Assembly: GCA_003427395.1 (NCBI GenBank)
Contig: BFEA01000160.1
Span: 927,508-965,697, forward strand
Direction: 5' to 3'
From: Chara braunii
Taxonomy: Eukaryota; Streptophyta; Charophyceae; Charales; Characeae
Length of the DNA: 38,190 nucleotides
This document shows positions 1 to 9,300 of this stretch, piece after piece. The notes beneath the pieces were generated by a model. The model did not search any database and was not told the origin of the DNA. It saw only the letters and a program-made list of their open reading frames with translations. The position numbers and the translations under genes were made by a program. Positions within the stretch are counted from its first letter, which is position 1. The number at the start of each line of letters is the position of its first letter.

Positions 1-30
1 GGCCCTGCGCTATGCGGAATCGAGCGCATG

Positions 31-425
31 GTAGTCCTTGGGTGCTTGTGGCATCTGTGTGTTGTGGAACGAGGTTGTGAGTGCAGCGAGAGACATACCT
101 GGTGTTGGAAGCGTGCGACGTTGGTCGTTGTATGCTTGTGCTTCGAAAAATTTGTTGACGTCATCACTAGTCATTGTAGTATAGGCTAGATAGAATCTGC
201 TATCTGTAGTCTGGGCGCCGTGCGCCAGATAGGATATCAACTCTGGTTCTTCATTGATGATGATGACACTATTTCATCATGGTCAATTATGAACTTCTGG
301 TGTGTTCGTATTTGGTGATTCTTGTGATCCAATGTTGCTGATGGTTCGAGGTCAGGACTATCTGGACTTATATGTATGTTACTGTTTGATTGCTGAAGTT
401 CGCTAGTGCTTATCCTACTTGCATA

Positions 426-470
<45 letters not shown>
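31..470 (-). repeat. Dispersed repeat R1, copy 1, with possible coding relic
   Basis: This is the first of four related blocks; the others lie at about 24888-25320, 25405-25660 and 25800-26110. All share a segment reading on the minus strand like ISYLAHGAQTTDSRFYLAYT. The minus frame is open from 240 to 10 (76 codons). A donor-like CAG/GTATGT lies on the minus strand at the 99/98 boundary, and the same junction recurs in copy 2 at 24961/24960. Two copies run into an ATT microsatellite at the same side. I see a dispersed repeat that may descend from an intron-containing gene or a transposon gene, but no domain is recognisable. Confidence 0.6.
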
Positions 471-473
<3 letters not shown>

Positions 474-501
474 GCTAGTGCTTATCCTCCTTGCATATCA
501 C

Positions 502-580
<79 letters not shown>

Positions 581-650
581 GTTGTTATTGTTATTATTAG
601 TAGTAGTAGTAGTAGTAGTCGTAGTAGTACTAGTAGTGGTAGTAGTATCA
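399..650. repeat. Compound ATT / TAG microsatellite with 74 bp duplication
   Basis: An ATT tract (about 427-471) is followed by a second one (502-580), then ATT/TTG mixtures and a TAG-type tract to about 650. A short unique block beginning CGCTAGTGCTTATCC occurs before each ATT tract (399-427 and 473-501). The compound locus therefore arose by duplicating unique DNA together with microsatellite. The open frames across it encode only poly-Leu, poly-Tyr or poly-Ile and are artefacts. Confidence 0.95.
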
Positions 651-888
651 GACTCGCTCGGTGTCAGTCACACTTCACATGCCTAGAACGGCAGCTACCG
701 ATAGTCGGCATTGGGCCCCTTCTTAGCGCATTGTGAATAAGCAAAGAAGTACCGACTGGCCCAGTTCAGCTGGTACACCTCCTAAAGCACAGACCTGAGT
801 CCGAATTCCACTAGAAGCAGTTTACTAGAATGCCACAATTCTGAATTAGCTTGGGTCAGCCAAGTCCATGATGATATCTCAAGGTCGT

Positions 889-948
889 CGCTCCTACTGA
901 TTGAATGGTCCAATGAAAGGTTTGGATTGCGGTAATCCCGACAGTTTG
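889..948 (-). repeat. Dispersed repeat R3, copy 1
   Basis: This short segment resembles 22548-22605. On the minus strand the two read as related peptides: GITAIQTFHWTIQSVGAT here and GITAIRTLHRTFQSVGAT there. The flanks 651-888 and 949-1246 show no gene or repeat that I can support, apart from a purine-rich stretch near 975-1050. The match could be a relic of one exon or simply an old duplication. Confidence 0.5.
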
Positions 949-1244
949 CTGCAGGGGGTGCTGTGCGAAGTTCACGAAGAAGGAAAAGGGGGAGCGGACT
1001 GAGAATAAAAGGTAGAGAGGGAGGAGGAGAGACTAAGCCAGAAGGAGAGAGCCACCTACCTTAGATTAAGATACGGGTATTGGGACGCTGAATTCTGCAT
1101 TGTCGAACACGCGATGACTTAATCGTCGGGAATGACGAATGCAAAGTCTTGACCAGGGTTTTAAATTGCACTCTGCATCTTTGGTCTCCAATATGGACTT
1201 AGTCTGATCTCTCGGGTTAGGACTGTGTGCGTACATGTGAGAAG

Positions 1245-1246
<2 letters not shown>

Positions 1247-1329
<83 letters not shown>
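1247..1329. repeat. (GA)n microsatellite
   Basis: This is an uninterrupted GA tract of about 41 dinucleotides. Both strands are open through it only because the unit encodes Arg-Glu or Leu-Ser repeats. I see no promoter or gene boundary attached to it. Confidence 0.98.
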
Positions 1330-1332
<3 letters not shown>

Positions 1333-2257
1333 GGGAGATGATGGCGCAGGGTACATACCTAGCCCTGGGAATAGTCACCATAGCTGACATATGCATGTAT
1401 TTCGGTTCTGCAGTTGACGTCAGACAACAGTACGCCTAGTTCACTGGTTGGTGCTAGCAGCATGATAGTAGGCTAAGCAAAGTACACCAAGTATGGAGGA
1501 AGGACTTTGGGTACTCATGACGGTAGCGGCTTAAGCAGACTCTTACAAACATCCGGACTCGGTGCTTTCCGTTGGTGAGTTACCGGTACACTTCGGTCGA
1601 CCGAATCGCGTCGGATTCCGAAGCTTCAATGTGACCTTGCAAACCAGAATCTGCGGGTTCGCCCTTGCCCACTTTCCCGACATTATTATTAACATTGATC
1701 TTATTATTGTTACTGTTATTGTTATTATTACTTTTATTAGAATAATGTTACTAGCATGACGGCCCCTGCAAGTCTTGTGTCCGTCCTAAGTAAAGGCGAG
1801 CCTGAGTAGCCATGAGAAGGGCCTTACCACGATATGTTCCGATGTGGGCCTAAGGCAGCTGCTTTGATTAAAGTGCAGCATTGACACCGCATCCGCTCGC
1901 GGGCATTGAGCAATGTGGATCAAGGCCGGCGGTGGGACATTGATAGGCTATGACCAAGCATGCAGAGTTGCAACCATGCACCCACGAGGCTAGCAAACAT
2001 GTGCGCGGAACAGCAAGCATGTGCCCACATGATCTGCGGACAGGACGACAGTCACATACACACGCTTACATAACCATAGAGACAATCATGCAGGACAAAC
2101 GAGCGGGTTGCTATGCCCAGGGCGGCGTAACGAAAGCAAAAAGTGAGGATGTGAAAGTAGGGGAAAGTTTTCAACAGGTGATGCGTCAATAAGACATCTC
2201 CACCCGCTTGTTCCTTGGAAGATTAATCGAGACATTTTTGGCAAGATTTTTGGCTTC
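1330..2257. other. Unassigned stretch
   Basis: No recognisable gene. A plus frame of 80 codons (1950-2192) and one of 65 codons (1562-1759) are present but show no motif, signal peptide or membrane segment. The second ends in a degenerate ATT/GTT tract (1680-1750). I would not call either a gene. Confidence 0.5.
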
Positions 2258-2287
2258 TTATTATTATTCCTATTATTACTATTATTA

Positions 2288-2354
<67 letters not shown>

Positions 2355-2440
2355 TCTGTTATAATTGTTATTGTTATTGCGACTATTATTATTATTATTA
2401 TTATCATTATTGGTATTTTCGGTTGTTTTACTATTGCTAT
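2258..2440. repeat. Imperfect ATT microsatellite
   Basis: A long ATT tract with a purer core at about 2290-2355 is flanked by interrupted ATT/GTT units. The poly-Ile and poly-Asn frames over it are artefacts. Downstream, 2441-2990 holds nothing I can assign. Confidence 0.95.
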
Positions 2441-2992
2441 TTTTGAGACACCACGATTGGAGCAAGGGTCGAAGAGTGAAGAAAGCATGGGGCATTTGGG
2501 GAAGAGGGAGACGATGTCACGGTGTGATGATACCTGCCTCCTCCGTCCGTCCCCATTTTTTGCCTTGGTTGGGTCCTCTAAAGCTATCCATCTCTTTGAA
2601 TATGATTGGCTGATAATGAATTTTCACTTATATAATACTAGTCTCTACTGGCTCTAAGTACTCGCAATCAGATGCGTTGACCATACATCTCCGAATACAG
2701 GGCGATTGCGGGAGCTATGTCGGAGTTCAGAAGGAACTCTGGAGGCAGGGAACCATGAGGTACGCATGACTATCCCCTTCCGATATACCCTTACAGGCTA
2801 CGCCTCTCTATTAGGATTGTCTGCATGACTTGTGATATACCATTTTATGTTTCTTCAGGACTAAGGTCAACAGAAGGGGATGTGAATATATGAATGAAGT
2901 AAGAATCATGCCTGATGGAAGGAAAAGAACATAAAGTAACCAAGAAGGAACCTAGGTTGTTTGGGTTTGAAAAACAAAAGTAGGGCGATGGA

Positions 2993-3059
2993 GGCTCATG
3001 TGTGAGCCGTCGTACTACTTATGTATACATTGACGAAAATTACGTACTCATGTGTGAGT
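2993..3059. repeat. Two CTCATGTGTGAG hairpins (family H2)
   Basis: At 2993-3008, GGCTCA pairs with TGAGCC around TGTG. At 3046-3059, ACTCA pairs with TGAGT around TGTG. Other members with the same apex but different lower stems are at 4112-4132, 12963-12987, 13038-13066, 13103-13141 and 28703-28731. All lie beside the boundaries of the large element or of its partial copies. Confidence 0.7.
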
Positions 3060-3084
3060 CACCTTGCCCTCTGCCTGTCCGACT

Positions 3085-4165
3085 GTCGTGGTGACGAGAA
3101 GGGGGTCCTAATGATAATCTATGAAATAATCTAAGTACTCTCTACCTGAGCGGTTGTCGTCGTGAGGGGACAAGGGTACGAACAATAACTTATGAACTAA
3201 TCTAAGTACTCTTTACCTGAGCGGTTGTCGTCGTGAGGGGGCAAGGGTACAAACAACTACTTATAAACTAATCTAAGTACTCTCTACCAGAGCGGTTGTC
3301 GTCGTGAGGGGACGAGGGTACAAACAACTACGTATGAACTAATCTAAGTGCTCTCTACCAGAACGACTGTCATCGTGATGGGACGAGGGTACAAACAAAT
3401 ACTTATGAATTACTTCAAGTACTTCTTACCAGATCGACTGTCGTCGTGATGGGAGGGGGGTACTAACAATAACTTATGAACTAAAGTAGGTACCCTCGAC
3501 CGTAACGGTTGTCGTCGTGACGGGAAGGGGGTATTTGACTATAACTTATGAACTAGATTTGGTACTCTCTACCGGATCGACTATCGTCGTAATGGGAGGA
3601 GGGTACTAACAATAACTTATGATCTAAAATAGGTACTCTCTACCGTAACGACTGTCGTCGTGTCGGGGAAAGGGGTATCTGACTATAACTTATAAACTAA
3701 ATATGTACTCTCTACCAGAATGGTTGTCGTCGTGACGGGAAGGGGGTATCTGACTATAACTTATGAACTAGATTTTGTACTCTCAACCGGATCGACTATC
3801 GTCGTGATGGGAGGAGGGTACTAACAATAACTTCTAAACTAAATAGGTACTCTCTACCAGAACGGCTGTCGTCGTGATGGGAAGGGGGTAACTGACTATA
3901 ACTTATGAACTAGATTTAGTACTCTCTACCGGATCGACTATCGTCGTGATGGGAGGAGGGTACTAACAATAACTTATGAACTAAAATAGGTACGCTCTAC
4001 CGTAGCGACTGTCGTCGTGTCGGGGAAAGGGGTGTCTGACTATAACCTATAAACTAAATAGGTACTCTTGTCGTCGTGACGGGAAAGGATGTCTAACATT
4101 AAAGTAGACTAGGTACTCATGTGTGAGTTACCTTACCATCTACCAGATCGTTTGTCGTTGTGACG
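3085..4165. repeat. ~71 bp minisatellite, about 15 units
   Basis: The unit is marked by GTCGTCGTGA or a close variant at 3155, 3227, 3298, 3369, 3440, 3511, 3583, 3654, 3726, 3798, 3868, 3940, 4011, 4070 and 4154. Spacing is almost always 70-72 bp, with a short 59 bp step at 4011-4070. From 3583 on, three unit types recur in order, differing in the bases around GATGGGAGGAGGG, GTCGGGGAAAGG and GACGGGAAGGGG. This gives a higher-order repeat. No open frame runs through the array. Confidence 0.9.
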
Positions 4166-4654
4166 GGAAGAGGGGTCTGACTCTTATAAAATAATAAGGA
4201 AGGCTTCAGGAAGGATCGTCCTATTCACGTACTTGGATCTAAGGATGACTAACAATCTGCAAAGAGTAGGAAATCACATTTCTACTCTTCCTTTCCTAGC
4301 TTACTGACTCTCTGATAAGCCGACCGCCAGACTGGTGATAGGGAGGCTTATATAGGAGTCATCCTATTACTTGTTTAACGGCTGGACTACTCATTACCCA
4401 AAGAAAGTAGTGGAGGGGCCTCTGTCGAGGCATGTCTATTACCTACTTGATTTTGTACTAACTCGCTAAGAGGGTACTCCTATAAGGACACCCTTAACAC
4501 TCGTCTTCAGTCCAAACTAACACGATCTTAGGGCGGCCAGCTTCCGAAGGGCAACGGGATACCCTTGTCAGGATTATCCTAATGCTCTCGTGAAGTGGAC
4601 CTTGCCACGTGATGGTAGGAGGCTCTTGTGTGGGTCGCCTATTATTCACGCAGA
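4166..4654. other. Left flank of element copy 1
   Basis: No gene seen. It contains an imperfect hairpin at 4263-4288 (AGAGTAGGAAA against TTTCTACTCT, one bulged G) and a degenerate H2-like structure at about 4614-4652. The 10-mer ATACCCTTGT at 4559-4568 equals part of the palindrome that ends both element copies. That may mark a lost upstream end or may be chance. Confidence 0.4.
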
Positions 4655-5410
4655 CCGTTGTCGGACGCATCGGTCCGGAACCGCACGGGGGCAGCGTGGG
4701 ACCCTCCCGACTGCGTCACGCAGGAGTTGGTTTTAAAACCCTTCGTCGCAATATACATGGAATTTTCACAAGCCACTCCGGCCGAGTGCGCCAGCCATAC
4801 CTCTCGTGAGCCCCTACGACAGGATAGGGCCTACGCGAGGCATGACTTACCTACACCTTACGGGAGTTGTTACCTCCCTTCGGTGGGCGTATCCCCGCCG
4901 AGCTACCAGCCCACAGTACGAAAGCTAGTCAGTTGCAATCGCAGAGGTGGACCAGCCGAGGGCGTTTCTCTTTCGTTGTAGCATAGGGGGTACGCGCGGT
5001 AATACGCCTCTATCGAACCCGCACGCGAATCGGGATCTTGGGGGGCTGAGGTCCCAATCGCGACCCGTCGTCGGTCGACTAGGACGGCTCCCACACACCA
5101 CGCGCACTCCACTTTACGAATACACATGCATACAAGACAACACATATACGAGACGACACAACACAAACAACGCGACAACGCTTCTAGCCCCTCGGTAGCC
5201 AACCCATAACTTTCTAACGCGGAAATCGAATAGGCGTCGCGCGCGAGACTATGTATAAAACCGCGCGGATGCAGGGCTATCGCATATCAACTCGCAATGC
5301 AATTGTACGCAAGCAGTCGCCATGATGGCGTACTATGTAGTCCCATAATCAAGCGGTCCCTCGTGAAATCGAGTACCGCTTATGACACTCGAGTGTCTGA
5401 CTTGAAGTGT
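4655..5410 (+). repeat. Module A of element copy 1
   Basis: Module A is present four times: here, at 13353-14390, and inverted at about 22010-22320 and 29745-30110. It is GC-rich and carries short inverted repeats. One is AAGCGGT paired with ACCGCTT (about 5353-5388); another is the ACACT/AGTGT pair near 5384-5396. Read on the minus strand, all copies retain a sequence near TAGCTCAGCAGG, which resembles an internal pol III A box. No B box follows at a convincing distance. Frames through it are short and differ between copies. Confidence 0.75.
5254..5260 (+). promoter_or_regulatory. TATA-like box in module A
   Basis: TATAAAA sits in a GC-rich setting (GCGCGCGAG upstream, CCGCGCGGATGCAGG downstream). 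In copy 2 the equivalent site near 14211-14217 reads GATAAAA, so the match is only partly kept. It could be a pol II promoter driving rightward transcription of the element. This is inference from the motif alone. Confidence 0.3.
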
Positions 5411-5940
5411 CGTAAGGGCCTAACCCCTCATGGCATTGCACGGCTGAAGGAATAGCCATGCAGCCGCCGCGACACCACCGGCTCTTGGCCTGAGTGTCTC
5501 GGTAGGCAAATTAAAAAGGCTATGCGCGAGGGAAAAACCCTCGCCTGCAGAGCCTAGGGCTTGGGGTGTCTTGGACAAGGACCTCGAATCCCGGCCCAGG
5601 ACCAAACGTCCGACTAAGAAAAATCATCAAAAAGCAGGAACAAAAAAATAGAAATAGGGGTCTCCCCTAAGTTCCTCAGTCCCAGCTTCTAAGTGGGGCT
5701 TTAATATGGGGACTCTTAAACCCATGCAAACATTCATCCCAAGTATACCCATGTACACGTATATAAGGGTTAAGTATGTGGCAATCACTTTTCACGTTCT
5801 CACTGGGGTTTCTCACAATGATACGTATATGTGTGATTGCAGACAACCAAATCCAGAATCTGACTCACAGCACATACAGCAGTCACATCAATGAACCAAA
5901 TCAACAACCCACACATTACACGGAGTCAACCCCAACCACC
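5411..5940 (+). other. A-B spacer of copy 1
   Basis: The spacer is homologous to about 14390-14891. It contains a perfect hairpin at 5526-5544 (GCGAGGG, loop AAAAA, CCCTCGC); the copy 2 counterpart is imperfect. A 62-codon frame (5706-5894) aligns with a 116-codon frame at 14605-14955 from MGTLKP / MGILQP on. The aligned part differs mostly by replacement changes, so it does not behave like a conserved protein. Confidence 0.55.
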
Positions 5941-6906
5941 TTCGACACTCATACCCCTCGCTTTAGCCATACAAGCCCCAAAACCTTCTGTCCAACCAAC
6001 CTTAATTAAATACTCAGTACCTTTGTTAATGGTCATTCAATAAAACTCCGGGTGAAAACTTTAATAAAACAACGAAGATCACCAGGGCCAAAGCCTTTTA
6101 GGTTGAGTGTGAAAGGAGAGTTGAAATTGAGTCGTAGACCGACGAATCGGCAACCAACCTGTTATCAGTGATAACAGAAAGTGATCCTCAAAATGATCAA
6201 GCTGGATCTAGCCCTGAACTTGGATCAAATGATCAAAAGGATCTAAAACACACGAACCACCTTCGACACTCATACCCCTCGCTTTAGCCATACAAGCCCC
6301 AAAACCTCATGTCCAACCAACCTTAATTAAATACTCAGTACCTTTGTTAAATGGTCATTCAATAAAAGTCCGGGTCAAAACTTTAATAAAACAACGAAGA
6401 TCACCAGGGCTAAAGCCTTTTAGGTTGAGTGTGGAAGGAGAGTTGAAATTGAGTCGTAGACCAACGAATCGGCAACCTACCTGTTATCAGTGATAACAGA
6501 AAGTGATCCTCAAAATGATCAAGCTGGATCTAGCTCTGAACTTGGATCAAATGATCAAAAGGACCTGAAACACACGAACCACCTTCGACACTCATACCCC
6601 TCGCTTTAACCATACAAGCCCCAAAACCTCCTGTCCAACCAACCTTAATTAAATACTCAGTACCTTTGTTAAATGGCCATTCAATAAAAGTCCGGGTGAA
6701 AACTTTAATAAAACAACGAAGATCACCAGGGCTAAAGCCTTTTAGGTTGAGTGTGGAGGGAGAGTTGAAATTAAGTCGTAGACCTACGAATCGGCAACCA
6801 ACCTGTTATCAGTGATAACAGAAAGTGATCCTCAAAAGGATCAAGCTGGATCTATCCCTGAACTTAGATCAAATGATCAAAAGGACCTGAAACACACGAC
6901 AGATCA
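5941..6906 (+). repeat. Module B: three tandem ~321 bp units
   Basis: Units begin TTCGACACTC at 5941, 6262 and 6584. Copy 2 has one unit (from 14892). Each unit holds the inverted repeat CTGTTATCAGTGATAACAG (6159-6177, 6481-6499, 6803-6821) and a cluster of GATC-containing short repeats. The three units are very similar to one another, which points to recent amplification within this copy. No frame spans a unit. Confidence 0.92.
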
Positions 6907-7099
6907 ATTCCCAAGCTAGGATCATAAGTGTATGGAGAATATAACTACATAATACATCCTCACTCAAAATCTCCCTATAAGCTAAACTTAAGTCTACTTT
7001 TAAACAAAATGCTTAAGCTAAAGATAGACCAACTACGGAATCTCCCCTATTCTGGGTGAATTGCCTGATTCGCCACCTGTCAAAAATATAGTCTATCTC

Positions 7100-7870
7100 C
7101 TTTAAACTAAGAGAATTTTCGGCAGCGCTTCCCGTAGAAAAAGTGTCTTTCCAGATTTTATATAAGCTCAAATATGAACGCCGAAATAATCTCTAAGTCT
7201 GGAAAGTCAAAATTTTGTCTAACTCTCCGAATTAGTAGAAATTTGGGCAGCACTCCCTTTAGAAAATGAGACTTCCCAGATTTATATTAAGTCAGATATA
7301 AAAANAGATTTATATTAAGTCAGATATAAAAACAGAAATAATCTGTAACTCTGGATAATCAAATTTTGTCTAACTCTCCGAATTAGTAGAAATTTGGGCA
7401 TCACTCCCTTTAGAAAAGGAGACTTCCCAGATTTATACTAAGTCAGATATGAACTCGAACAACAGCTCGAGTTCAACTTTAGACTGAATTTAACTAACTC
7501 CTTTAATTTTGTAGGAAATTTCGGCAGCACTCCCTCTAGAAAAGTTTTATTCCAAAATTTATACAAGACTAAGTTCAGATTTTGAAAGTAACTTTGACTT
7601 CCCAAAGTTCAATTTTGTCTAACTCCCTGAATTAGCAAAATTTTTGGGCAGCACTCCTTTTAGAAAGGGAGACTTCCCAGATTTTAACTAATCCAGATAT
7701 ATGGAAAAGACAGGTTAAACTCTGACAAGTCAAGTTGACTAACTTCTTGGATTTGTAGAAATTTCGGCAGCGCTTCCCGTAGGAAAAGTATACTGCCAAG
7801 ATTTATACAAAACCAAGTATAAGAAAAAGATATCAGAAAATGGAGGAAATTACCTAAGTAAAAAGATATT
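7100..7870 (+). repeat. ~122 bp tandem array, six units
   Basis: The recurring block near GGCAGCACTCCCTTTAG occurs at about 7111, 7230, 7388, 7518, 7637 and 7758. One spacing is enlarged by a ~34 bp duplication around the N at 7305. The block can fold: CTCC pairs with GGAG in some units, CACT with AGTG in another (about 7518), and CGCTT with AAGTG in the edge units. The array is AT-rich and has no plausible coding frame. Copy 2 has seven units. Confidence 0.85.
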
Positions 7871-8099
7871 ATTACAGAAAAAGTAGGAATTGACACTAAC
7901 TCCTATGGCTCTAGCACATGGCGAGCAACTAAAGCAACTCCCTATAGTAATGAAACTTAAACAAACTAGTCATCCCATCCAGTCACATGCAAACCAAACC
8001 ACAATGCAAGTACTCTCATCATCCCAAATTCATTCCATATAAATAGCTCGTGAATCTTCAAGTTCTTGAACCCTTATACCCATCTTACATAAGACATAG
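7871..8099 (+). other. Spacer between 122 bp array and H1 hairpins
   Basis: This AT-rich sequence is well conserved with about 16261-16500 in copy 2. I see no gene or repeat unit inside it. A pyrimidine-rich, AC-rich stretch near 7960-8020 precedes the first hairpin. Confidence 0.5.
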
Positions 8100-8785
8100 A
8101 GCTGGACCATTCGCCATGGAAACAATGCCCAACTTGTTTTCATGATATACACGAATAGGTTGCACAACTACTTCTTTCTTCTTTTTGGGCAGATGACTAG
8201 GCCATTCGCCATGGAAACAATGCCTAGTCGCTCTGAGCTGTTTAATATCCAAAAATTTAGTATTTCTCTGACTTTGTTTTCAAAAGAAAAAGCAAATATG
8301 GACAGGGAACTAAACCATTCACAGTAGAAACAATGTTCAGTTTGCCCAAACTATTTCTATTTATACTTTGTATTTTTCTTTTTTCTTTCTTAATGATATG
8401 GCTTAACGCTGGACCATTCACAGTAGAAACAATGCCCAACTGCCAGTTCACATGCAAATATACATAAAATAATTTCCTTTATACTTAGTTTAAATTATGT
8501 GCGTGGTTTTCAGGCTAAACCATTCACCATGGAAACAATGCTTAGCCTTGGACCAAAAATCCTCCTTTAGAATAAACAAGAATTAAAACCCCTTCAATCA
8601 GACAAACCCTCAAAGTTAACTAAGGTAGCCAGGCCATTCACAGTAGAAACAATGCCTGGTTCCTTAGAAAACAATCAAATAAACACAGCAACCAGGTCAT
8701 TCACAATAGTAACAAAGTCTGGTCCTTCAGAAAAAAGCCAAATAAACATAGCCCTGAGTCATTCACAGTAGAAACAATGCTCAGG
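8100..8785 (+). repeat. Eight loop-conserved hairpins (family H1), copy 1
   Basis: Eight sites carry CATTC-N-C-N-RTRGAAACAATG-like cores with flanking arms that pair. They lie at 8100-8133, 8195-8229, 8308-8342, 8408-8441, 8512-8548, 8627-8661, 8691-8723 and 8753-8785. Stems include GACTAGG/CCTAGTC, AGGCTAA/TTAGCCT, CCAGG/CCTGG and CCTGAG/CTCAGG. The structure is a variable 5-7 bp lower stem, usually a single unpaired base on the 5' side, a constant CATT/AATG upper stem and a 12-base loop such as CACAGTAGAAAC or CGCCATGGAAAC. Spacers are unrelated and AT-rich. Three sites in this copy have one mismatch in the lower stem. Confidence 0.9.
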
Positions 8786-8959
8786 CTTTGGTTGACCCGG
8801 TCAAACGCATGCAGTCTACCTTCCTTCCACCTTCCCCCAATTCATCCTTAGTCTGCTTTCAATCAGAACAAAGTAGAAACTTAGGCTTCACTCTCACACA
8901 TTCTTTCAGTTACTATGATTAGTCCTGAAGAGAAAACAATAATCATAGGGACAATACAT

Positions 8960-9300
8960 GCATACCGCAATCATACTACAGGGAGATAGGCAAACATGGG
9001 TAGTAGTAGGTTGTACAGATAGAGATGGTATACCCGATAATTCCCGGCCTCCAGAACCTCGCCTAGGTTCCGGCAGGGCTCCTGCAATCGGTGGGTGGAC
9101 TCCCCACAGAGTCTGGACGCGGACCTATGGGTTGCAATCCCGCATACCGCCTTCGTCTCGTAACCAATGACTAGACTTAGATTGAGAAGGGCAGATAGAG
9201 ATGGATTTGAGACTCTCGAGATCCAAGGATGGGACACTGAGACTCGCTTGAGAGGGTCTCGTTGCCTTCAACGCCTGAGGGCCCCGCAATGGCGACCAAC
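8960..9300 (+). repeat. Module D of copy 1
   Basis: It is homologous to about 17370-17700, including CGGTGGGTGGACTCCCCACAGAGTCT-type sequence (9090-9116) and a run ending GCCTGAGGGCCCCGCA. Minus frames through the two copies keep a related string (LSLVIGYETKAVCGIA here, LSLVLGYERKAAGGIA there). That is at best a weak hint of coding. Similarity between element copies falls sharply after 9300. Confidence 0.6.

Noticed and set aside
390-736. Open frames over the ATT/TAG tracts
   Set aside because: Homopolymeric peptides in all frames of a trinucleotide microsatellite.
8100-8785. CRISPR-like array or integron attC-like sites
   Set aside because: Short conserved cores with spacers resemble these at first sight. 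But spacer lengths vary from about 30 to 85 bp, the cores differ, spacers are conserved between the two copies, no cas or integrase genes occur, and the DNA is eukaryotic.
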